A program made the position numbers and the translations under genes. 64,000 nt of DNA from Altererythrobacter sp. XM-24bin4 (GTDB taxonomy: Bacteria; Pseudomonadota; Alphaproteobacteria; Sphingomonadales; Sphingomonadaceae). The DNA is taken from positions 277,183-341,182 of the forward strand of contig QCWG01000001.1 of assembly GCA_003149575.1 (NCBI GenBank), given 5' to 3'. Below the pieces are notes generated by a model. The model was given only the letters and a program-made list of their open reading frames with translations, made no database searches and had not been told where the DNA came from. Positions 56,926-64,000 of this stretch are shown piece after piece; positions within the stretch are counted from its first letter, which is position 1; every line of letters begins with the position of its first letter.

Positions 56926-58188
56926 ATGCCTAACAACACACAGGGGAACGCCTTGCTTTACCACGCCTACGAGTTGCAAAGATCATGGCTCAACAGCGCG
57001 AGCGCAGTTGCTTCGATCGGCGCGGAATTTCTGACTAACCCGGCGAACCCGCTTTCCTATATGAGCGTGGGACCAATGGCAGCTTCGGCACTGGATGTTT
57101 TCGCTCATGCAACCGCGTCATACAGCAAGCCTGCCTTTGGCATCGAGTATGTCGAGGTCGATGGCGAACGCCATCCCGTGGAAGAGGCGACCGTCATCAA
57201 TCGCCCTTTCGGTGATCTCAAGCGGTTTCGCCACACCGGTCTGCCCGAAAGTTCGCCGCGCCTGCTGATTGTCGCACCCATGAGCGGGCACTACGCCACG
57301 CTATTGCGTGGTACAGTCCAGCGCATGCTAGAAAGCTGTATTGTCTACATAACCGACTGGGCCGATGCGAAACTGGTGCCGATGCATGAAGGCACTTTCG
57401 ATCTGGACGACTACATCGATTATCTTATCGCATTTCTCGAGCAGATCCGCGTCGAGGGCCAGGGCGACCGCCCGCATATGATGGCAGTTTGCCAGCCATC
57501 GGTCCCCGCTTTCGCCACTACCGCGCTGATGAACCTGCATAAGGACCCGGCGACGCCCAAGACCCTTACCATGATGGGCGGACCGATTGACACGCGCGAA
57601 AGCCCGACAACGGTGAACAATCTGGCCATGGAGCGCCCGATTGAATGGTTCCGGAATTCAGTGATTGCCACTGTTCCGATGAATTATCGCGGGTCAGGTC
57701 GCAAGGTTTATCCGGGCTTTATGCAGCTCGCGAGCTTCATGAGCATGAATCTGGGTAGCCACATGATGAGCCACTATGAGATGTTCAAGCATCTGACAGC
57801 GGGCGACGATGACAGCGCGCAGGCGACCAAGGATTTTTACGACGAGTATCGCAGCGTGTGCGACATGACTGCGGAATTCTATCTCCAGACTGTCGAGGAA
57901 GTGTTCCAGAAGCACTCGATCCCTAATGGCGAATTCCGCCACAAGGGCGAGATTGTCGATCTCGGCAAGATCACTGACACTGCGCTGCTCGCAATCGAAG
58001 GCGAGCGTGACGATATCTCTGGGCTGGGCCAGACAAAGGCCGCGCTGGATCTTGCGACGGGCCTGTCGGCCAAGAAAAAGCAATACTACATGGCCGAAGG
58101 CGCGGGGCATTACGGGATTTTCAACGGCAGCAAATGGCGCGATAAAGTCGCGCCGGTTGTCGAGGATTTCGTCGCCACCCACGGGTGA
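56926..58188 (+). CDS. phaZ: Intracellular polyhydroxyalkanoate depolymerase
   Basis: Breaks down stored PHA granules in the cell, 420 aa. It is of the intracellular PhaZ type with a cysteine nucleophile in the lipase-box-like MAVCQPSVPAFA, and C-terminal GAGHYGIFNGSKWRD with the catalytic His. RLLIVAPMSGHYATLLRGTV and YITDWADAKLVP are conserved. No signal peptide, as expected. ATG 56926 follows GAGGCGGG. A perfect palindrome upstream may be its operator. It is convergent with the next operon (11-bp gap). PHA synthase and phasin genes are not in the window. Confidence 0.93.
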   Translation: MPNNTQGNALLYHAYELQRSWLNSASAVASIGAEFLTNPANPLSYMSVGPMAASALDVFAHATASYSKPAFGIEYVEVDGERHPVEEATVINRPFGDLKRFRHTGLPESSPRLLIVAPMSGHYATLLRGTVQRMLESCIVYITDWADAKLVPMHEGTFDLDDYIDYLIAFLEQIRVEGQGDRPHMMAVCQPSVPAFATTALMNLHKDPATPKTLTMMGGPIDTRESPTTVNNLAMERPIEWFRNSVIATVPMNYRGSGRKVYPGFMQLASFMSMNLGSHMMSHYEMFKHLTAGDDDSAQATKDFYDEYRSVCDMTAEFYLQTVEEVFQKHSIPNGEFRHKGEIVDLGKITDTALLAIEGERDDISGLGQTKAALDLATGLSAKKKQYYMAEGAGHYGIFNGSKWRDKVAPVVEDFVATHG

Positions 58189-58199
58189 CGATTGTTCCA

Positions 58200-58781
58200 T
58201 CAGGAACGCAGGTCAGGATCGGCCTCGTCTTCGTCCTCCAGCTGTATGCCAAGAGTGTTCAGGAACATTGAAACCTGCGTGTATTGGCCAACCGTGAAGG
58301 CCAAATCCATTCGGCCTTTGGTCCCCAACTCTTCGAGCGATACCCATGTCGCGTCAGACACGTGATGGTCCGAGACCAGCTCATCAGCCGCTCTCAGCAT
58401 CGCCGCCTCGATGGGTGTCCAGCCTTCGGCGTCGGGTCCTTGCTTGATCCGAGCAATGTCCTCGTCAGTCAGACCACACATCTTGCCGATGCGAGTATGT
58501 TGCGCGAACTCATAACCTGACTTGCACAGCCAGCCGACCCGCAAGATCACAATCTCGCGCTCGCGTGGTTGCAGGCTGTTCCTTCTAGAAAGGATGTAAT
58601 TGCCCCAGGCGAGAAACGCTGAGAGCGCGTCCGGCGCATGCGCCAGTGTACGAAAGATATTGAGCACGCGCCCGCCGCCAACCTTGTTGTCAGGGTTGGC
58701 GAAGGGAGCGAGTGCCTTCGCCTGCTCCTCGTCGAGCTGCTCGAGATCGAGCGGCAAGACACGAGGAGAGCGCAGACGCAT
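58200..58781 (-). CDS. Carboxymuconolactone decarboxylase / AhpD-like family protein
   Basis: A 193-aa all-helical CMD-family protein with REREIVILRVGWLCKSGYEFAQHTRIG as its core. The usual CxxC pair of AhpD is reduced to one Cys (LCKSG), with the His kept, so a peroxidase relay is doubtful; a decarboxylase or other role is possible. ATG 58781 overlaps the thiolase stop by one base (TAATG). It is the last gene of the MaoC-thiolase-CMD operon, a context common in acyl-CoA catabolic gene sets of actinobacteria and sphingomonads. Confidence 0.85.
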   Translation of the reverse strand: MRLRSPRVLPLDLEQLDEEQAKALAPFANPDNKVGGGRVLNIFRTLAHAPDALSAFLAWGNYILSRRNSLQPREREIVILRVGWLCKSGYEFAQHTRIGKMCGLTDEDIARIKQGPDAEGWTPIEAAMLRAADELVSDHHVSDATWVSLEELGTKGRMDLAFTVGQYTQVSMFLNTLGIQLEDEDEADPDLRS

Positions 58782-59962
58782 TAATAAACCTCGAACATCC
58801 CGGCTGCGCCCATGCCGCCGCCGACACACATAGTCACGACGACATATTTCGCGCCGCGACGCTTGCCTTCGATCAGCGCGTGACCAACGCAGCGCGCGCC
58901 GGTCATGCCATAGGGGTGCCCGATCGAGATCGAGCCGCCATTGACGTTGAGAATGTCGTTGTCGATGCCCAGCTTGTCACGGCAATAGAGCACTTGCACA
59001 GCGAAAGCTTCGTTGAGTTCCCACAGGCCAACCTCGTCCATCTTGATACCGGTTTGCTTGAGCAGCTTCGGGATCGCGAAGACCGGGCCAATGCCCATTT
59101 CGTCAGGCTCCGTGCCGGCAACCGCCATGCCGACATAGCGGCCAAGCGGCTGCAAGCCCTTCTGCTCAGCGACCTTGGCTTCCATCAGAACGCTGGCCGA
59201 CGAACCATCGGACAGCTGCGATGCGTTGCCTGCAGTGATGCACATGCCCGGGCCCATGACCGGCTGAAGCGATTGAAGGCCTTCCAGCGTGGTTGAAGGG
59301 CGGTTGCCCTCATCCTTGGTGATCGTGGTTTCGACCATCGAGACTTCGCCGGTCTCCTTGTCCTTGACCCCCATCGTGGTGGTGACAGGCACGATCTCGT
59401 CATCGAATTTGCCAGCTTCCTGACCAGCGGCCGTACGCATCTGCGATTGCAGCGCGTATTCGTCCTGCGCTTCGCGGCTGATATTGTAACGCTTGGCGAC
59501 GGTTTCTGCCGTGCCGAGCATCGGCATATAGACGTCCTTGTGCATCGCGATCAGCGACTTGTCAGGGGCAACGCGCATTTCCGGGGTCTGGACCAAGGAA
59601 ATCGAATCCTGACCGCCGCCAACAACGATATCCATATTGTCGACGATGATTTGCTTGGCGGCAGTGCTGATCGCCATCAGGCCCGAAGAGCACTGACGGT
59701 CAATCGTTTGCGCAGCCACGGATACTGGCGCACCGCCGCGCAGCGCGACCTGGCGGCCGATATTGCCCGCTTGTGTGCCTTGCGTCAGGACCACGCCCCA
59801 GACCACATCGTCGATTTCACCGGCATCAATGCCTGAACGCTCGACAGCGGCTGCGAATGAGAACGAGCCGAGCGTTGCGCCCGGAGTTGCATTGAAACCG
59901 CCTTTGTAAGCGCGCCCAATTGGCGTGCGGGCGGTAGATACGATGACTGCATCACGTGACAT
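58781..59962 (-). CDS. Acetyl-CoA C-acyltransferase (thiolase)
   Basis: A 393-aa thiolase with catalytic Cys in [13 protein letters not shown], His in [17 protein letters not shown] and the second Cys in [14 protein letters not shown]. It belongs to a different subgroup from the thiolase at 47824 (QCSSGL against RCGSGV), so the window encodes two non-redundant enzymes. It would act at the last step of fatty-acid-type degradation. Start ATG 59962; 79 bp separate it from the MaoC gene upstream on the same strand. Confidence 0.93.
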   Translation of the reverse strand: MSRDAVIVSTARTPIGRAYKGGFNATPGATLGSFSFAAAVERSGIDAGEIDDVVWGVVLTQGTQAGNIGRQVALRGGAPVSVAAQTIDRQCSSGLMAISTAAKQIIVDNMDIVVGGGQDSISLVQTPEMRVAPDKSLIAMHKDVYMPMLGTAETVAKRYNISREAQDEYALQSQMRTAAGQEAGKFDDEIVPVTTTMGVKDKETGEVSMVETTITKDEGNRPSTTLEGLQSLQPVMGPGMCITAGNASQLSDGSSASVLMEAKVAEQKGLQPLGRYVGMAVAGTEPDEMGIGPVFAIPKLLKQTGIKMDEVGLWELNEAFAVQVLYCRDKLGIDNDILNVNGGSISIGHPYGMTGARCVGHALIEGKRRGAKYVVVTMCVGGGMGAAGMFEVY

Positions 59963-60041
59963 AATGGGGGGTCCTTTCGAAAGGTAATACGATCCAGCCC
60001 CGCTGTCTGCGGAGCTTGATTTCGACTAAGATCCGGTCAGA

Positions 60042-60491
60042 TCAGACGAAGAATTGCGTGATCCACTCGCACATCAGCGCGGGCTTATCCTCACCTTCGA
60101 TCTCGATTGTGATTTCGGCTGTCTGCTGCCATTGCCCGGGGCGCTTTTCGATCATTTCGACCAGCTTCCAATGGCCGCGGATGCGCTTGCCGACGCGCAC
60201 AGGTGCGATGAAGCGGGTTTTGTTGCCGCCATAGTTCACACCCATTTTCACGTTATCGATCTTGGGAATGTCGCTGTTTGCAGACAGATAGGGAATCATG
60301 GAGAGGGTCATGAAGCCGTGCACGATCGTGCCGCCGAACGGTGTCAGCTTGGCCTTCTCTTCATCAATATGGATGAATTGGTGGTCGCCTGTTGCGTCAG
60401 CGAACATGTTCACCTTGTCCTGAGTCATCTCGACCCATTCACTGGTGCCAATGTTTTCGCCGACCTTTGCTGCCAAATCCTGTGGGGTCAT
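60042..60491 (-). CDS. MaoC family (R)-enoyl-CoA hydratase
   Basis: A 149-aa single-hotdog hydratase with the hydratase-2 motif FADATGDHQFIHIDEEKAK (catalytic Asp and His) and TPFGGTIVHGFMTLSMIPYL. It hydrates enoyl-CoA to (R)-3-hydroxyacyl-CoA; such enzymes (PhaJ-like) can link fatty acid breakdown to PHA synthesis, which fits the nearby phaZ. ATG 60491 follows GAGGAGGAG at 8 nt. First gene of the operon with the thiolase and CMD-like protein; a candidate ACGT-type operator lies 92 bp upstream. Confidence 0.9.
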   Translation of the reverse strand: MTPQDLAAKVGENIGTSEWVEMTQDKVNMFADATGDHQFIHIDEEKAKLTPFGGTIVHGFMTLSMIPYLSANSDIPKIDNVKMGVNYGGNKTRFIAPVRVGKRIRGHWKLVEMIEKRPGQWQQTAEITIEIEGEDKPALMCEWITQFFV

Positions 60492-60582
60492 GGGACTCTC
60501 CTCCTCAATTCGTATGTAGCGGGCAAGACTCGCCCGCATGTTGCAATCTACATGGCGCATCAGCGCCAAGAGCGCAATGAGC

Positions 60583-60598
60583 TTTCCGTAAACGTCAA
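60583..60598. promoter_or_regulatory. ACGT-type (LiuR-like) operator candidate
   Basis: TTTCCGTAAACGTCAA is close to the palindromic ACGTNAACGT-type sites described for MerR-family LiuR regulators of branched-chain and fatty acid catabolism; one inner A of the first ACGT is a C. TTCCGTAA (60584-60591) also forms a separate inverted repeat with TTACGGAA (60606-60613). It lies in the 223-bp gene-free gap upstream of the MaoC operon and of the divergent membrane protein gene. Confidence 0.4.
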
Positions 60599-60714
60599 CC
60601 TGCCGTTACGGAATCGCGCCTCAAAACACCGGTTTCCAGCCCTGCAAGCGCCAATCGAGACGCCATTGGCGGCGTTAGCGGGCTATTTACCCTGATCCGC
60701 TAGGCTCCCGACCT

Positions 60715-61620
60715 ATGGGCTATTCAGATATCTCGACACGCAAAGCGCCTCTCAGCCGCCATCCGGCTTTCATGCCGTTGATCGCTGCATGGCTCGCGGC
60801 TCTGCTGGGCGGAAGTATGGCAGTGCTGCCGGCTGGCATGATCAATGCTGGATTGGCGCAAGCACCGTTCGCCCTGCCGGCCTTCGCAGCAAGCCAGATC
60901 GCGATAGCAGGACTTGCAGCGATTCTAGGTGCCGGCCTGGGTTGGGCCGCAGCGCGTGCGGTCTATGCCGTGCAGCACCGCCCTGAAAAGTCCGCCTCTG
61001 CCATCGAGCATGCCGTTAGCGACACCGAGGAATCTGAGGTCGTTGAAGCAAAGCAGATCGAACCCCTGCGCATCTTCCAGTTGGAAGAATGCGCACAGCC
61101 TGTGGTTGAGCAGGAGGTCGTCGAAGCCGAGGTGATCGAAGCGGAGGTTTTTGAAGACCATGTTACCGTTCAAGAACAGGTAGCTGATGACATAGCGCCA
61201 GTGCCTCAACCCTATGACGACGCGCCTTTCTATGCCGACGTCGGCCTGAGCGAATTGCTGGGTGCGCCGCGGGTCGAAGATGCCGAACAGAATGAGACAG
61301 CAATTTTATCAGGCATGGCAACGGGACAGATCGCGGTCATGGAGCCTGAGCAAGAGACCAAGCCAGAAACCACGCCGCCGCCTGTTTCCACTCAGCCGCA
61401 GGCAAAACTTCCGCAGCACGGCAAGGCAGTGAACCTGTTGCGTGCACACGACACCCGGAAACTGGCCATGCCGCAACTGATTGAGCGCTTCGCGGTTGCT
61501 CTGGATGACCAACGCCGGCTCGCAGAGAACGCCGCGCATAGCTATTCTCCGCCACTGCCGCCGGCAAGCCTTACACAGCGTTTGCGGGCGTTGGTCGGGG
61601 ATGCACAGCCCGCCGAGTAG
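60715..61620 (+). CDS. Hypothetical membrane protein with long acidic tail
   Basis: A 301-aa protein I cannot assign. Residues about 18-85 hold two hydrophobic helices separated by a short turn (LIAAWLAALLGGSMAVLPAG and QIAIAGLAAILGAGLGWAAA). The next 150 residues are strongly acidic and rich in Glu, Val, Ala and Pro (VVEQEVVEAEVIEAEVFED). The C terminus has LMPQLIERFAVALDDQRRL-like and LTQRLRALVGD helices, more conserved in look. The tail is probably cytoplasmic and disordered. It precedes gltB by 229 bp on the same strand and is divergent from the MaoC operon. Confidence 0.7.
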   Translation: MGYSDISTRKAPLSRHPAFMPLIAAWLAALLGGSMAVLPAGMINAGLAQAPFALPAFAASQIAIAGLAAILGAGLGWAAARAVYAVQHRPEKSASAIEHAVSDTEESEVVEAKQIEPLRIFQLEECAQPVVEQEVVEAEVIEAEVFEDHVTVQEQVADDIAPVPQPYDDAPFYADVGLSELLGAPRVEDAEQNETAILSGMATGQIAVMEPEQETKPETTPPPVSTQPQAKLPQHGKAVNLLRAHDTRKLAMPQLIERFAVALDDQRRLAENAAHSYSPPLPPASLTQRLRALVGDAQPAE

Positions 61621-61849
61621 CCCTTTGCCGGCGGATCGAGCCCGGGACCCGTTCCCTGCTAGCTAAAGCTCAACCATAGTCGGCTGAAATATTGCTAGCC
61701 TCTTCGCAGTTGCAAAAATCATTTCATGTCGCCATGAGGGCATTGAGCGATGGAAAAGCTGCGCCAAGCAGCATCCGGGATTTCGCTTAATTGCCGGACA
61801 GCGTCTACGTGCGCGGTCGCACCCCGGCATCTGACATGATGGAGTTTGA

Positions 61850-64000
61850 ATGGGATACCCAGCGCCCCAGGGCTTGTATGACTCGCGCAACGAACACGAC
61901 GCCTGTGGTGTCGGATTTGTCGCGCATATCAAAGGCGTGGCTTCGCACGATATCGTCACGCAAGCGTTGGAAATTCTCAAGAATATCGATCACCGCGGTG
62001 CTGTCGGCGCCGATCCGCTGCTGGGTGATGGTGCGGGAATCCTGCTGCAAATCCCCGATCCGCTGATCCGCAAATGGGCGGATTCGCAAGGCCATGATCT
62101 GCCTGCTCCCGGCGATTACGCAGTGGCGATGTGCTTCATGCCACAGGACGAAGCGGCGCGCGCTTTTGTAACCGAACAGTTCGAGCGGTTTACTGCAAAA
62201 GAGGGCCAGACACTGATCGGCTGGCGCGATGTGCCGGTAAATCTGGATGGCTTGGGCAAAGCTGTGGTCGATTCGATGCCGGTGATCCAGCAAGCGATCA
62301 TCGCCCGCGGAGACAATTGCGCGGATCAAGACGCGTTCGAGCGCAAAGTAATCGTGATCCGCAAGCAGACACTCAATCCGCTGAACGCGCAGGCGGAAAA
62401 ACACGATCTGCCGAGCCTGACTGATACCTATATCCCGAGCTTCTCAAGCCGGACGATTGTTTACAAGGGCCTGTTGCTCGCCAATCAGGTGGGCAGTTTC
62501 TTCGATGATCTGCGCGATCCCGATTGCGTGAGCGCGCTGGGCCTGGTGCATCAGCGGTTCAGTACCAATACCTTCCCCAGCTGGCGCCTGGCGCACCCCT
62601 ATCGCATGATTGCGCACAATGGCGAGATCAACACGGTTCGCGGCAATGTGAACTGGATGAATGCGCGCCGCCGTACGATGGAATCGCATCTGCTCGGCGC
62701 GGATCTCGACAAGATGTGGCCGCTGATCCCACACGGTCAGTCTGACACCGCATGCCTCGACAATGCGCTCGAACTGCTGCTCGCAGGCGGGTACAGCCTG
62801 GCGCATGCAATGATGATGCTTATGCCCGAAGCCTGGGCCAAGAATGATTTGATGGATGCCAAACGCCGGGCGTTCTACGAATATCACGCCGCGTTGATGG
62901 AGCCATGGGATGGCCCGGCCGCAGTGGCATTCACCGATGGCCGGCAGATCGGCGCGACACTGGATCGCAATGGTCTGCGCCCCGCGCGCTTCTGCGTAAC
63001 AAAGGACGATATCGTCTGTCTCGCGTCGGAAAGCGGCGTGCTGCCGTTTGCCGAGGATGACATCATCCGCAAATGGCGCTTGCAGCCGGGCAAGATGCTG
63101 TTGATCGATTTCGAGCAGGGTCGCATCATCGAAGATGCCGAGCTAAAGGCCGATCTTGCCAGCGCACAGCCTTACGAAAAGTGGCTGAGCCAAGCGCAAT
63201 ACAAGCTCGACGATCTGGATGTGGTCGACCCCGAGTTCGCCCAGCTTCCGCAAGACGAGAATCAGGATACGCCGACACTGCTGCAAGCGCAGCAGGCGTT
63301 CGGCTACACGCAGGAAGACATCGCCAAATTCCTGGAGCCGATGGCGGTGCGCGGGGAAGACCCGATTGGTTCGATGGGCACGGACACGCCGATTGCGGTG
63401 CTCTCTAACCGCAGCCGCCTGCTATATGATTATTTCAAACAGAACTTCGCGCAGGTCACAAACCCGCCGATTGACCCGATCCGCGAAGAGCTGGTGATGA
63501 GCCTGCTGTCGATGATCGGTCCGCGACCGAACCTGCTCGGTATGGACGCCGGCACGCACAAACGTTTGGAAATCAGCCAACCGATCCTCACCAACGAAGA
63601 TCTCGCCAAGATCCGCTCTGTTGAGGTCGCATTGGATGGCGCGTTCCGAACCGAAACCATCGATATGACCTGGCGCGCCAGCAAGGGGCCCAAGGGCCTC
63701 AAAATGGCGCTGAAGGAAATGTGCTGGGCCGCGACCGAGGCTGTGCTGCAGGACAAGAACATTCTTGTGCTGTCAGACCGCAAGCAAGGGCCCGACCGGA
63801 TTCCGATGCCTGCACTTCTCGCAACCGCCGCTGTGCACCACCATCTGGTGCGTCAGGGTCTGCGTATGCAAACCGGGCTTGTGGTCGAAACAGGCGAAGC
63901 CCGCGAGGTGCATCATTATTGCGTGCTGGCCGGCTACGGCGCGGAGGCGATCAATCCCTATATCGCGTTTGAGACACTGGAAGATTTGCGCGCCAGAAAG
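61850..64000 (+). CDS. gltB: Glutamate synthase large subunit, cut by window edge
   Basis: NADPH-dependent GOGAT alpha subunit; the first 717 codons of about 1500 are in the window. The N-terminal glutaminase begins after an 18-residue propeptide at C19 in EHDACGVGF, and shows LGLVHQRFSTNTFPSW, IAHNGEINTVRGN, HGQSDTACLDNALELLL and TLDRNGLRPARF. The central domain starts around residue 480 (MGTDTPIAVLSN, NPPIDPIREELVMSL). FMN and Fe-S regions lie beyond the edge. ATG 61850 has GGAG six bases upstream. With GlnD it indicates GS-GOGAT nitrogen assimilation. The 229 bp upstream show no clear operator. Confidence 0.96.
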   Translation, partial: MGYPAPQGLYDSRNEHDACGVGFVAHIKGVASHDIVTQALEILKNIDHRGAVGADPLLGDGAGILLQIPDPLIRKWADSQGHDLPAPGDYAVAMCFMPQDEAARAFVTEQFERFTAKEGQTLIGWRDVPVNLDGLGKAVVDSMPVIQQAIIARGDNCADQDAFERKVIVIRKQTLNPLNAQAEKHDLPSLTDTYIPSFSSRTIVYKGLLLANQVGSFFDDLRDPDCVSALGLVHQRFSTNTFPSWRLAHPYRMIAHNGEINTVRGNVNWMNARRRTMESHLLGADLDKMWPLIPHGQSDTACLDNALELLLAGGYSLAHAMMMLMPEAWAKNDLMDAKRRAFYEYHAALMEPWDGPAAVAFTDGRQIGATLDRNGLRPARFCVTKDDIVCLASESGVLPFAEDDIIRKWRLQPGKMLLIDFEQGRIIEDAELKADLASAQPYEKWLSQAQYKLDDLDVVDPEFAQLPQDENQDTPTLLQAQQAFGYTQEDIAKFLEPMAVRGEDPIGSMGTDTPIAVLSNRSRLLYDYFKQNFAQVTNPPIDPIREELVMSLLSMIGPRPNLLGMDAGTHKRLEISQPILTNEDLAKIRSVEVALDGAFRTETIDMTWRASKGPKGLKMALKEMCWAATEAVLQDKNILVLSDRKQGPDRIPMPALLATAAVHHHLVRQGLRMQTGLVVETGEAREVHHYCVLAGYGAEAINPYIAFETLEDLRARK

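Overview
This is an ordinary chromosomal stretch of an alphaproteobacterium, most likely of the order Sphingomonadales and probably Erythrobacteraceae-like. The grounds are the style of the gene products (long GyrB with an extra C-terminal segment, a TonB-dependent receptor led by a TonB-box plug, a fused PabB-PabC, a GltB with a short propeptide, an intracellular PHA depolymerase with a Cys nucleophile), the gene order lolA ... xth-ribA, many TTG/GTG starts, tight ATGA overlaps, and an alphaproteobacterial SOS box (GTTC-N7-GTTC). The assignment below class level is inference. I see no rRNA or tRNA gene, CRISPR array, insertion sequence, integrase or phage gene.

Layout. 1-6.4 kb: an acyl-CoA synthetase divergent from gyrB, then a PerM/AI-2E transporter and an M50B membrane peptidase. 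6.4-10.7 kb: a TetR gene broken by an in-frame stop, a PlsC-type acyltransferase, and two leucine-catabolism genes (ivd-mccB). 10.7-15.1 kb: an osmoprotectant ABC transporter with a fused permease/binding protein, then midA-lgt. 15.2-22.1 kb: a second acyl-CoA synthetase, glnD and a TonB-dependent receptor. 22.1-26.7 kb: a hypothetical gene with yggS, a short thiE-like gene whose start is only 22 bp from yggS, a large hairpin, ftsK and a small membrane protein. 26.7-29.5 kb: pstS and a phosphate-type porin, each with a Pho-box-like element. 29.5-36.7 kb: an oligopeptidase B / thioesterase / OYE operon, aminopeptidase P, a VOC protein behind an SOS box, and an EF-hand protein.

36.7-45.3 kb: pabBC fusion, RluA-type pseudouridine synthase, arfB, rpmG, lolA, a structured intergenic element with an intrinsic terminator (possible small RNA), an alkaline phosphatase on the other strand, then xth-ribA-GNAT and a small acidic lipoprotein. 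45.4-49.9 kb: a tight acyl-CoA catabolic operon (acyl-CoA dehydrogenase, family III CoA-transferase, thiolase, MaoC-like hydratase). 49.9-56.8 kb: a PPK2 gene with an apparent internal deletion, phhA behind a good promoter with almost no leader, GlsB-like protein, uppP, an M13 peptidase and an MsbA-type ABC exporter. 56.9-64 kb: phaZ behind a perfect 17-bp palindrome, a second fatty-acid-type operon (MaoC, thiolase, carboxymuconolactone-decarboxylase-like) with an ACGT-type operator candidate, an unknown membrane protein, and the first 717 codons of gltB.

Themes: acyl-CoA, branched-chain and PHA catabolism recur (six loci); phosphate response is represented by pstS, the porin and phoA; nitrogen control by glnD and gltB. 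I did not find a clearly new multi-gene system. The best leads are the internally deleted PPK2, the structured element at 40.7 kb, the SOS box in front of a VOC gene, the paired Pho boxes and the octamer-built hairpin before ftsK.
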